Source: Holothuria scabra
Taxonomy: Eukaryota; Echinodermata; Holothuroidea; Aspidochirotida; Holothuriidae
DNA: 64,000 nt
Assembly (NCBI GenBank): GCA_037179385.1
Contig: CM074187.1
Span: 14,199,450-14,263,449 of the forward strand
Direction: 5' to 3'
Within the stretch, counting starts at the first letter, position 1. Each line of letters starts with the position of its first letter. The notes below the pieces were generated by a model. That model was given only the letters and a program-made list of their open reading frames with translations. It had not been told where the DNA came from and did not search any database. Below, piece after piece: positions 1-9,800 of this stretch. The position numbers were made by a program, and so were the translations under genes.

Positions 1-1115
1 ATCTTTGGTATAGGCTTGATATAGTTTCCCTAAAGCTTTAAAACCCTACTTTACCTACTCTGAATCTTTCTATAAAAACCCTTTGAAAACAGCACTACAC
101 ATATAAGCCTTCCAATAGCAAATATGATAGTAACCAACGACGTGAATTGTTGCTTTGCCAAAGGCCCAGTGAGGTAAGAGTTTCTCACGTACGCAATGCT
201 CCTCCATTTTAAGTGTTCTTTGCAACTAACTTTGAATAGTACTGGCAAATTCATGGGATAAGTCTCGTAACCGTTGTCCCATAAAAACAACTTTTTGAAA
301 CTGTGTAAATTCCTGGGTTTGACCTTTCGCTCGGAAGACTATAAAAATTTTGCAAGAAAGACAGGGCGGTAACTATAGGTGGTTATTCGATTTTACCTTA
401 TTTTTGAAAAGCAATTCCCTTTAAGCACAGAAAAGGGCATTTGTGTTACCGTTGTATTAGTAATCTGACCTTCCCAAATTCTCAATTTCATTCGTGGATC
501 TTCCAGTCCATTATAGAGCCGTTGTGTTTCATGCAAAATAATTATATATCCTATTATATTTAATATTAGCTTCATAAAGTTGTCTTTTGTTGCGCCGAAT
601 ACAAAATTATGGGCTAGCCGGCACTGTTTCATTCAAGCGTATACGAGAAAATAGGTTGTTACCACCCACATGCGCAAACAACACAAGCAAAAATCACTCT
701 TCGTCTCACTGTTTAATTGAGGCGTTATGCACCTCCAACATTAACTGTTTAATACACTCAACCGTATGGACGCAGATGAAATGCCTCAATTATGTTACCC
801 ACTTTTTGCAGTCAACTATCTTTATGAAGGATTTCCTTTGCGAATTGGTATGTTTTCGCCATCTTTATTCAACAATTCAATACCTCCATGTTGGAGAACT
901 CTCTTTTCCACAAATCGATTTAAACTATTCATCCCTCAGATTTAGTCGACAGTGGCAGATTTCTGGTCGACATGTCCTGAAATGGAAAACAAAATAATTG
1001 AGCAACTACACAAGTAAAACAATCCGATGAAGTACAGCAAACAAACCCGCAGGCCTACATAAAAAACCTGGCAACTAAATACGAATCTCTCTTTCCTCCG
1101 AATTATCTAAATATG
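1..1115. other. No recognised gene
   Basis: AT-rich sequence. The open frames on both strands (longest about 136 codons, 587-997 on the plus strand, without a recognisable domain) have skewed low-complexity composition and no splice context that I trust. I see nothing that supports a gene here. Confidence 0.5.
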
Positions 1116-1144
1116 TATATATATGTATATATATATATATATAA
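1116..1144. repeat. (TA)n microsatellite at the 3' side of the Penelope-like element
   Basis: Short run of alternating TA with TG interruptions. It lies just beyond the 3' end of the Penelope-like element. The decayed second copy also ends at a TA run, so the microsatellite appears to be part of the insertion context. Confidence 0.8.
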
Positions 1145-1536
1145 ACATGACGGAGAAACTGTAAAACAACGGTGCTACAGAATTGAAAGGCCGGATCTCC
1201 GAGGAGATACAAATAGCAGAAGGTTAGAATTTAGATAAATTAAACAGCCAAAAGGTTTGAAGTATAGCTTTCGAGGAATACTACCTCTTTGTCAATACTT
1301 GGTCAGAGAATGACAAGGAGTGAGAAATTTTGGAAGCTTTTAAAGGTGTTGACAATGGTCTCATTTCTATTGTGACAGGATAATCCTTCTTAAGGCAATT
1401 GAGCAGGTTAATTGACCGGGAGGGTCTGATCGGATTACTCGGGTGTAACCCATCAACAATAGGAAAATCCTCTTCAAAGTAATTAGAGAAATTGTTAGGC
1501 CGGAATGGCCTGATCGGATTATTTTGGTTAGTATCA

Positions 1537-2022
1537 TCAGCAAGCTGGTAAATCGCTCCTGATGTTCAAGCCGAAAGGCGATGTGGTTTTGAGATTGAGT
1601 TCCCAGAAATTTTCTTTAGCTTTTCTAGCTTTGTCGGTCCATGTATCGTTTTGGTCGATAGCAATGACCCGTAAGTTTTTGATAGAGTGATGAGGCAAAT
1701 TGAAATGGTTTGCAACAGGTTGTTCAACCTTTTTGGTTTTAATTGCTGACCTGTGCTGTGTCATTCTCATTCGAAGAGTATTTTTAGATTCTCCGACATA
1801 CTGCACACCACATAAATTGCAGTATATGAGATAAATGACATTTTTGGAAAGACAATTTATTTCTTGTCTAATTTGGAATGTGCGTGCATTTTGATTGCTC
1901 TGGAAGCCTTTTGTGGAATCAACCAGGACGCACGTCTTGCAGTTGGAAGGGCAAGGTGAACAACCAAAATTTTCGTTGTTTTCCTCGACTGAGGCTTTGT
2001 CCTGGAATTTTGCCCGAACCAA
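1537..2022 (-). CDS. GIY-YIG endonuclease domain of the Penelope-like element
   Basis: C-terminal endonuclease that nicks target DNA in the Penelope replication cycle. A Cys-rich linker (CSPCPSNCKTC, residues 21-31) precedes the GIY-YIG core. The core shows YLIYC..CGVQYVGES, where LIY and YVG take the places of GIY and YIG, then an R..QH segment and a downstream Glu in ENFWELNL. The frame is open upstream of the listed start to about 2065 and carries the linker block RPSNLRDILVRAK that normally joins RT to endonuclease, so this is not a separate gene. The domain itself has no internal stop. Confidence 0.85.
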   Translation of the reverse strand: MVRAKFQDKASVEENNENFGCSPCPSNCKTCVLVDSTKGFQSNQNARTFQIRQEINCLSKNVIYLIYCNLCGVQYVGESKNTLRMRMTQHRSAIKTKKVEQPVANHFNLPHHSIKNLRVIAIDQNDTWTDKARKAKENFWELNLKTTSPFGLNIRSDLPAC

Positions 2023-3824
2023 AATGTCCCGTAAATTTGAGGGCCGCTTGAAGGTAACAACGGGGGTTGGGGAAAGATAGACCTTAGGCGATCGGTGCTC
2101 TGAAGTGTGGGCATATGCTTTTTGATGAATTTGGCTAGTGGTGGTAGACCGGGATGGTACTCAGTTACCAACGGCACTCTGTCGGAATTGCGCTGACGAG
2201 TTTTGTACGTCAGAGTTTGCGAGCGAGGCGTTTCTTTTGCCTTTTTGATAGCATTTTCAATTGAACCCCGAAAATACTGCCGGTTACGGAGGTAACCGGA
2301 TAGTTCCTTTGCCCGAGTGTCAAAATCTGTTTCAGAGGAACAGATGCGTTTTATGCGGAGTGCTTGACTGTACGGAATGTTTTTGGTGCAGTGCGGAGGA
2401 TGACAACTGCTGGGTAGAAGGTAGTTGTGCTTGTCCGTTGGTTTGTTGAACAAGTCTGTTTTGAGTGAACCATTTTCTATGGTTACAGTGGTGTCCAGGA
2501 AGTGGACACTGGACCTGGAATGGTCGGCCGTAAATTTGATAGTGGGATGGAATGGATTGATGTTTTCAATAAAAATTTTTAGACAGTCTTCACCGTGGGG
2601 CCAGATCATGAAGATGTCGTCTATGAAGCGTAACCAAATTTGTGGTTTCAAATTTTGTCGAGACAGAAATTTTTGCTCGAAGTTGCTCATAAACAAGTTA
2701 GCAAATGAGGGAGCCATTTTGGTTCCCATGGCTGTACCATGAATTTGGAGGTAGTGGTGGTCACCAAAAATGAGATTGTTGTTTGTCAAAATCAGATGCA
2801 TGAGTTCGCCTAAGTCTTTCTTGGTGGGAGTTTTGCCCCGAATCGGATTGAAGGCGTTGGTGCAAGCGGAGATGCCTTCCTCATTTGGTATGTTTGTGTA
2901 CAACGAGGACACGTCAAGAGTGGCCAGAATTGTGTCCGACGGGAGATTTTTGATCTTCCCAATTTTGCGGATGTAGTCCGTAGTGTCCTGAACGTATGAG
3001 GGAAGGGTTGGAACCAGGGGTTGGATAAGCAGGTCAACAAATTTTGAAATTTTTTCCGTGGCAGTCCCGTTGCCGGAAAAAATGGGTCTGCCCGGACTAC
3101 CCGTTTTGTGAATTTTGGGAAGAAAATAGAAACGGCATGGTTTAGGATCTACCTGGAGGAGATTCGGGCCGGTTTCAGAGTCAATGGAGCCGTTGCGAAC
3201 CATCTTTTTGATGGCCGCCTCCACTTTTTTCGCAATGTCCGAAGTGGGATCTGAGTCTAGACGTCTGTAGTGGTCGGGATTGCCAAGTAATCTGAGGGCT
3301 TCCTCCCTGTAAAATTGAGTTTCCATTGCAACAATCGCAGAGCCTTTGTCAGCCGGCTTGATAACAATATCATCACGATGCCGTAGACTTCGAATGGCCT
3401 GACGTTCACTTTTTGTGAGATTGTCCCGGAAATCTGGGGAAGGGGTGTGGTTTTTCACATCCTCTTCAATGGCCGAAATAAATGATTCCAGTTGCGGACA
3501 ACGCCCCTTTGGTGGGTTCCAGGTGCTTTTTGGTTTAAATTGATACGATATATCCTTGTCCGGTGGAGAATTTAGGCCGTATTCGTCAGCAAAATACTCC
3601 CGAAGGCGCAAGCGTCGGAAAAACGCTTTCATGTCTAGAGATAACTTCTGCGTGTCAATCTGCCTTGGTTTGGGGCAGAAATTGAGTCCCTTCGAGAGAA
3701 TTTTAGTTTCTCCTTCAGAAAGCTGACACGATATGCTTACAACCGCGGTGGTGGCGGTGGAAGGCTCGGTAGCCGGTTTACGAATAAATCTGCGAGACCT
3801 GCTTTTCTGAAAATTTGAAATCAC
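1857..3824 (-). CDS. Penelope-type reverse transcriptase
   Basis: RNA-directed DNA polymerase of a Penelope-like element. The frame is 655 codons. Residues 157-166 (KPADKGSAIV) and 232-248 (FYFLPKIHKTG..GRPI) are family blocks. The catalytic aspartates lie in LDVSSLYTNIP (D304) and RFIDDIF (D402, D403). GTAMGTKMAPSFANLF (363-378) is the family's signature block. The listed first codon is GTG; the nearest in-frame ATG is at 3632 (residue 65), so the true start is unclear and may lie in another exon or be lost. The last ~70 residues, after the C-run near 2070, are out of frame and meaningless. The reading then continues in the frame of the endonuclease. Confidence 0.88.
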   Translation of the reverse strand: MISNFQKSRSRRFIRKPATEPSTATTAVVSISCQLSEGETKILSKGLNFCPKPRQIDTQKLSLDMKAFFRRLRLREYFADEYGLNSPPDKDISYQFKPKSTWNPPKGRCPQLESFISAIEEDVKNHTPSPDFRDNLTKSERQAIRSLRHRDDIVIKPADKGSAIVAMETQFYREEALRLLGNPDHYRRLDSDPTSDIAKKVEAAIKKMVRNGSIDSETGPNLLQVDPKPCRFYFLPKIHKTGSPGRPIFSGNGTATEKISKFVDLLIQPLVPTLPSYVQDTTDYIRKIGKIKNLPSDTILATLDVSSLYTNIPNEEGISACTNAFNPIRGKTPTKKDLGELMHLILTNNNLIFGDHHYLQIHGTAMGTKMAPSFANLFMSNFEQKFLSRQNLKPQIWLRFIDDIFMIWPHGEDCLKIFIENINPFHPTIKFTADHSRSSVHFLDTTVTIENGSLKTDLFNKPTDKHNYLLPSSCHPPHCTKNIPYSQALRIKRICSSETDFDTRAKELSGYLRNRQYFRGSIENAIKKAKETPRSQTLTYKTRQRNSDRVPLVTEYHPGLPPLAKFIKKHMPTLQSTDRLRSIFPQPPLLPSSGPQIYGTFWFGQNSRTKPQSRKTTKILVVHLALPTARRASWLIPQKASRAIKMHAHSKLDKK

Positions 3825-3841
3825 TTGATTTGGAGTGACAG

Positions 3842-3843
3842 TC

Positions 3844-3878
<35 letters not shown>

Positions 3879-3901
3879 ATTTATATATATATATATATTT
3901 A
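3842..3901. repeat. (TA)n-(TG)n-(TA)n microsatellite at the 5' side of the Penelope-like element
   Basis: Alternating TA, then TG, then TA, directly abutting the 5' end of the retroelement. The ~245 bases that follow, up to the next TA run, hold nothing recognisable. Confidence 0.85.
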
Positions 3902-4147
3902 TTTCACTAATTCCGCACTTAGGGGGAAAGTTGTTGTTGAAAAGTCGACCTTAAGGGGAAAAATTTGGGGGGCGGAATATAAGTTTCGCCTTAACGTTTG
4001 AACACACTTTCTCTATAGGAATACGTAAACGGACAAGGGCGCCCTCCTGAATTTACAAAGTAGATACAATTACTTCAATGTTGTCAAATTTACGGACACC
4101 TAACTGTTAACACGAACGGATGGCTGGCCATTGAAATATTGTTGTTT

Positions 4148-4220
4148 ATATATATATATATATACATATGTATATACATACATATATATATATATATATA
4201 TATGTATATACATACATATT

Positions 4221-4316
<96 letters not shown>
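4148..4316. repeat. Long (TA)n microsatellite
   Basis: About 170 bases of alternating TA with a few TAC and TGTA interruptions. It gives false Tyr-Ile open frames on the plus strand. It lies exactly at the 3' end of the second Penelope-like copy. Confidence 0.95.
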
Positions 4317-4317
<1 letters not shown>

Positions 4318-4318
<1 letters not shown>

Positions 4319-5283
4319 TCTGTAAAACAACAGCATGCAGAATTGAATGCTAGATCTGCGAAGATGGCGGAAGGTTTGAAAAATGTTACTAGTAAAGCAA
4401 ATGACACCTCAATTGTTCAAGAAATGTTTGGGTCAATTGAAATCACTTGCGACAGGTTTCCTGCGTATAGTTTCAATTGCTGATCTGCTCTCAGAGTATT
4501 TAGATTCTTCGACATACTGCACATCACATAAATTGCAATATATGAGACAGATGCTATTTTGCGGGAAACAGTCAATTGGTTGCCTAATTTGGAAGGTGTG
4601 TGCATTTTGATTATTCTGGAAGTATTTTGTGGAACTTCTTGCATTTGGAAGGGCAAGGTGAACAACCAAAATTCTCGTTGGTCTCCTCGACTGAGGCTTT
4701 GTCCTGAAATTTTGTCCCAACCAAAATGTCTCCTAAATTTGAGGACCTCATGAAGGCAACAAAGGGGAAAGATAGAAATTAGGGGTGCCGTACTCTATTG
4801 GGGACGGATGCTGTTTGATGAATTTGGATAGTTATGGTACATCGGGATGGTACTCAGTTACTAATGTTGCCCTGCCAGAATCAAGCTTACGGGTTTTTCA
4901 CGTCAGAGTGTGCTGGCGTGGGGTGCTTTTTTTTCTTTTTGATTGCCTCTTCAATTAATACAAAGAAATATTGTCGGTTGCAGGAGTGGGAAGGCAGTTT
5001 CTTTGTACAAGTTTCACAGTCGGTTTCAGAGGAACAGATGCGTTTTAAACAGAGTACTTGGCTGTGCGGAATGTTTTTGGCGCAGGTGGAGGTTGACAAC
5101 TGCACGATAGAAGAAAGTTGTGCTTAACCGTGGGTTTGTTGAACAGGTTGCTTTTGAGTTATTTATTTTTATGGTTTAAGTGGTGTGCATGAAGTGGACA
5201 CTGACTCTAGAATAACAGGCCGCAAATTTGGTAGTGGGATGAAAGAATTGATGTTAGGAATTTTCAGACGATCTTCACTGTGT
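4318..5283 (-). pseudogene. Decayed, internally deleted second Penelope-like copy
   Basis: Aligns in the same orientation with parts of the first copy between about 1160 and 2600. Minus-strand fragments recall the RT C-terminus (CTKNIPYSQALRIKRICSSE in the intact copy; CAKNIPHSQVLCLKRICSSE here) and the linker and endonuclease (ICLIYCNLCDVQYVEES). The catalytic Gly of YVG is replaced by Glu, and stops, frameshifts and deletions are frequent. The 3' end shares its last ~70 bases with the first copy and also adjoins a TA run. It is non-functional. Confidence 0.8.
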
Positions 5284-6475
5284 AACTTGTGTAATTTGAC
5301 CACTTACACGTGATGAACTTATAAGCTATAAATGATATTTTTACATACTTACACTCATGCATTTAGTGATCCATCGGCCATGTAGGGAACTGATATCTCA
5401 GATCGATCCGACCCTCTTTCAGGTGCCTGTTGGTAACCCAGATTACTGTGTGAGCTCAAGGGATTCTGAAACGAACAGTTAAACAGCAACAGTGTTGACA
5501 TCCAAAAGAAAAAAGACAAAGTTTGAGGTATAACCTGCTTGAGTGGTTGAGATTGTTGAGATATTGTTGCATTGAAACATGTTATCTCTTTGTACCCCCT
5601 CTTTTACATTCATTTCTCTTTACATGAACATATAACAGTACCCATTTGCTCTAAAGGCTTTCCATACACGTCAAACAAGCACACTAGAAAATTCAAGGCC
5701 GAAATATGTAGAGCGCGATCCCATATCCTTGAGCCCATAAAGGTTTAGCTGGTTTTGTTCGAAGTTATGGTAATTACAATAACACTCCAAGTTTCTTCAA
5801 ATGAAAGTACCACGAAATCGCATTTAAGATTTTTATAGGCCTATTCGAATTTTCTGACTTATTGTCTATCCAGACTAAAGATTCACAAAGCAGTGGGAAG
5901 TTTTTATAGCAATGAACATTTTCTTTTACTCTGGAACAGCAATTTTCCTTCAACTACCCTATAGGAAGTAACAATGAAAGAACTAGCATCTCAGATGAGC
6001 GCAAGCGAAGCAGGCAGAACAATTACACTATAAACATGTTTTGCCTGTTTAAGTCATGAAAAAACATTCGACAGCCGATGTCCACTACGCGCATCCCTCA
6101 TCTTGTGTCGTTTTCTGCCGCATATTGGAAAATATGTCCATGCCTTTTCAATTGTAAATCCAAAATATAGTATTTCTAAAACTATGTAATGTAAATTTTC
6201 TGAAATTACGGCGATGCTAGCTCTTTGTTGTTTGCGGTCACTCGAGTTGAATAACCCTAGATCATCCTATAATTTGGGTTGTGTTTTCACTGGTATATAA
6301 TATCGTCACGCACGTAGCAGAATGTATGGTAACGTACTAAGAATTGAATTCGAAGTTATATTGTCGTATATATAACATACTTTGCTGCAGATACCCACCG
6401 ATATCGCAACATATTTTAATCAATATATTTGGTAAGAAGAGGGTATTATAAGCTTCTGCTTCTAAAAAATATAAT
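5284..6475. other. Intergenic, 3' flank of the lectin-EGF gene
   Basis: No gene or repeat recognised. On the minus strand an ATTAAA at 6415-6420 lies about 55 bases beyond the stop of the lectin-EGF gene and could serve as a variant polyadenylation signal. No AATAAA is closer. Confidence 0.4.
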
Positions 6476-6891
6476 TTAGCTTACTCGTGTTGCTCTGTCC
6501 ATTGCTCTCCTAAATAAACCCATCCTCTGATTTTCCCTAACGGAAATCTCATCATCTAAATCTGATCTTGCAAGATGCCATTCGTGTCTCTCTTCCTCAA
6601 CAGGTCGCAATACTTCCCTTATCTCCTCTACAGGCTCATCGTAAGCTTCGTGAGCTTCTTCATCGTATCTCTGCTCCAAAAACCATTGTTCCGATTCTCC
6701 ATACACAACGTACGGTCTTCTAATTGCCCATGGACGTGCTACGGGTCTAGGTGGTGGAGGAGGTTGTTTAGCAGGTCTACAACATGGTAGGCATGCGCAA
6801 AGACAACAACAAGTAGCCAAAAGCCCCAAAAGTGTAGCTGCTGTAACAATAGCACCAATCATAAGACCCTGTGTCAATTCCGCAGGCGTTC
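6476..6891 (-). CDS. Exon 16: transmembrane helix and cytoplasmic tail
   Basis: Begins GTPAELTQG, then a hydrophobic span from LMIGAIVTAATLLGLLA into CCCLCACLPCC. The cysteine cluster at the inner face is a candidate palmitoylation site. The tail of about 100 residues has a PPPPPRP stretch (possible SH3 ligand), tyrosines in YVVYGES and AYDEPV (possible phosphotyrosine motifs), an acidic middle and a basic end. Stop codon TAA at 6478-6476. Confidence 0.85.
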
Positions 6892-9800
6892 CTACAGGAT
6901 TAAAACAAAGTTTAGAAGTTTGAAATTTCCAACATGGCAGAAATTTTCAACAAATACATTTTGCGAGAGCTAACTTAATTCCAAACTTTACCTACACCCA
7001 TAACAACTAACAAGGTATTTGTAAATGTAGTAAATGTAGGTTGTCCTGTTTGAGAATTGTAACGAACCTAAACTCCTTTAAGAATGTTAGCAGATTGTAA
7101 GTGTGACGGTTTTATTATCGCAAAAATGCTACAGATATCAAACTTTACGACAAATTTAGATGAAAGCTTAAACGTTAATGATACCTGGTTTAAGATTTCG
7201 TGGACTGCCACATGTTTCTCCCTCAAAATTGTCGGTGCAGCTGTGAAAGGTAAGATCAATAAAGACTGAAAAATGGACACGCAAATACTATGTTATCGAA
7301 AATCATGATTTTTGGCTTGATAAGGACATCATACATGTCTTGAACTAGTTCTTACCAAGCAGGAAAGGATGCAGAGAAATGATATTGAATCCCTACAATT
7401 TTTCCCTTGGGCACTTTTGTTTCAACTTAGATTCTGAAGACGAAATAGAAATCCTCTAAAGTTTCTAAACAATATCTGGAATAAATTGCCGAAATCATCA
7501 AAGTTCAATACATGTATCAAATATAATTTTACGAAACCTACATGTTCGATTATTGAATTTTGATCGTGCCTTCATTTGTATCTCAGCTTTTTCTCTCTTT
7601 TCGAACGTGGTGTTCATCTATTCAAGAACGTCTCTTAATATGGATAGTCTGTCTGTGAGACAAGACGTCCAATTGTCCCTTTAAAACGCTGATCAGGGGT
7701 GGAAACAGTTCTTAGCGGTTCATTGCTTCTATGAAAATACGTTCAACACACAGTAAGTTACGTTGTCTTTTCTTAAATACACAGCTAGTGTAGGCTGCCA
7801 ACGTTCCTTCAGCCTCAAATCGGTCTAGACTTTATTGGTCTAAATCAGTCTAGACTTTATTGTATATACACAATTTTGACCCCTCATATTCAGTGAAATT
7901 AAGGGAATCAAGAACTATCTTTTAATGTACAATCGTCCATGCGACAGTAGAAGAGAGAATTTGAAAGATAAAATCTGATTGATCCCAGTAATGCCCGACT
8001 AAATTCAGACCATCTCTTGTCTTTTCCCCAGTACTGGAATTCAGCTAAAGCTGATTTGTTTAATACTGAATTAGGCCAGTGTTTACCTGCATGACACTTC
8101 ACTAGACTCATCTACGAAGCAAGTTCCACCGTTTTGACAATCAAGTTGCTGGCACAGTACCGCGTCCGGGGCTGAAAATGAATAAGAGGGATTCGTGGCA
8201 TTAGTTAACTAACTAATTCATCTATTTTACTTGAAATATTTGTACAAATCATTTTTTTGATTGATGGTGTACAGGGTGTATTCTCACACGTTGTAATGGA
8301 GTGTTCCCCTTGTTAGATCAAACAACATGTCAACGCCTAGAACGCAACTTCATCGTATGTTTAGGGTATTATATCTTTACTGGTCTACGAAAGAAAAATT
8401 TAGATGATAAAAACGCATTTGAAACCACTGCCTTTGAAAACATCGTAATAAATGACAAAAAAATGTCGAAAATACAACATGTTGTGCAGTTACTTAGTCA
8501 CATGAGGTTTTACGGCTCAATTTCTAATCAAGTAGTTTATGTCGGACCGGATGTTGTCTTTTTCCATTTTTGATTCACTGGTTTGTTTTTCCTACTTCTT
8601 TGATTATGTCAGCATGTTGAGCACCAAGCACAATGGCAGTGGGGTTTCAATTTTTCCAGTCTTCGATATGACCCGGAGAGCAATCGAAGTCCATGCAGAT
8701 ATCCCATGCAGATATCTGCATGCAGACCATACAGGCGTGTTGTACAAGGCAACTTGCATCTTAAGGTGCGACGAATACAACATGAATAGTTAAATCAATA
8801 TATACATCACGCTGAGTATGGCAGAATTATTGAAATATTTTATAGTAGATGGATGAGTGAGGCGATATTGTAGCTGTATTTGAAGAATGAGCATAGTTGA
8901 GGAGATGTACAGACTTTTGTTAATCTTACGCTGGACCTAGATCTCAGGGCGGAGTCAAGGGTTGTTAAGGAGTTGTGATTACAAATGCCTTATCAGAAAT
9001 CACATTTGTTGAGGTGTTGAAAATATGTGAATCTTTGTCACTGAAAAGATGCACATGTAGATCGTGTAACCTTTTTATATTTTATTCGTCGCTCCTGAAG
9101 TTTCAAACCGTCTTACTTGTGAAACAATTGTATGATTAACCATGGTTCCATTAAATACATTGGTTACGTGTGATATCATTTTTATAATGCCGTTTTGCGA
9201 ACGAGAGATAACCCACGCTTTGGCTGATTACTGATCCGCCAGTTATATCCTTAACTGGAAATTATCAAACTTTTCCTATTCAAAAGTCTATCAAATTATT
9301 TCCAGCAGTGCCGGTAATTCAATGATATTTGGGTCTATAATGTCCCCCTTAGTATGGTGAGCTTTTTGAAAATATCTCAACGGATGTTATTAAAAATGTT
9401 AATACCTTTTATACAATGTCCCTGTCTTGTGGTATCTGGTATATAGTTTTGTTTACAGTCACACCGAAAAAGGGCATTCGATTCTACTGGGTTAAGGTCG
9501 ATGCATTGTGTGTTAGTGAAAAAAGCACACGGATCACTACCAGATTCACATTCGTTGATATCTGAAATTTTAAGAATAAGAAAAAGTTGGCCTTTCATAT
9601 AAAGACAAAATTACTTGTAAATTAGACGAAACAATTGTCAACTTTACATCATCTCGTAACCAATATTTAGAATGGTATGATAGTGAAATACGTTCCCAAA
9701 CTTTTCAAAAGCGTGTAAAATCTAAAAGTTATTATTACCACTTTTACGGTAACATAGAGTTCTTTTGAAATGATTCATACTGTGTCTATTCTATTATTTC

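Larger units (their letters stand above)
1160..3841 (-). mobile_element. Penelope-like retroelement (near full length, single frameshift)
   Basis: The element codes on the minus strand for a Penelope-type reverse transcriptase followed by a GIY-YIG endonuclease, the canonical domain order of Penelope-like elements. The two domains are in different frames, and the change falls in a C/G run near 2061-2073, so a one-base deletion is the simplest break. The 3' untranslated part (about 1160-1536) contains two degenerate copies of a 'CTGATCGGATTA' motif (near 1426 and 1510). Its last ~70 bases match the 3' end of a second copy at 4321-4400. TA repeats flank both ends. I see no terminal repeats of its own. 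Confidence 0.88.

Noticed and set aside
587..997. 136-codon plus-strand frame near the left edge
   Set aside because: Skewed composition, non-ATG start in the listed form, no recognisable domain.
2261..2976. Plus-strand open frames of 60-105 codons
   Set aside because: Antisense shadows of the Penelope reverse transcriptase.
4131..4353. Tyr/Ile-rich open frames
   Set aside because: Direct translation of the (TA)n microsatellite.
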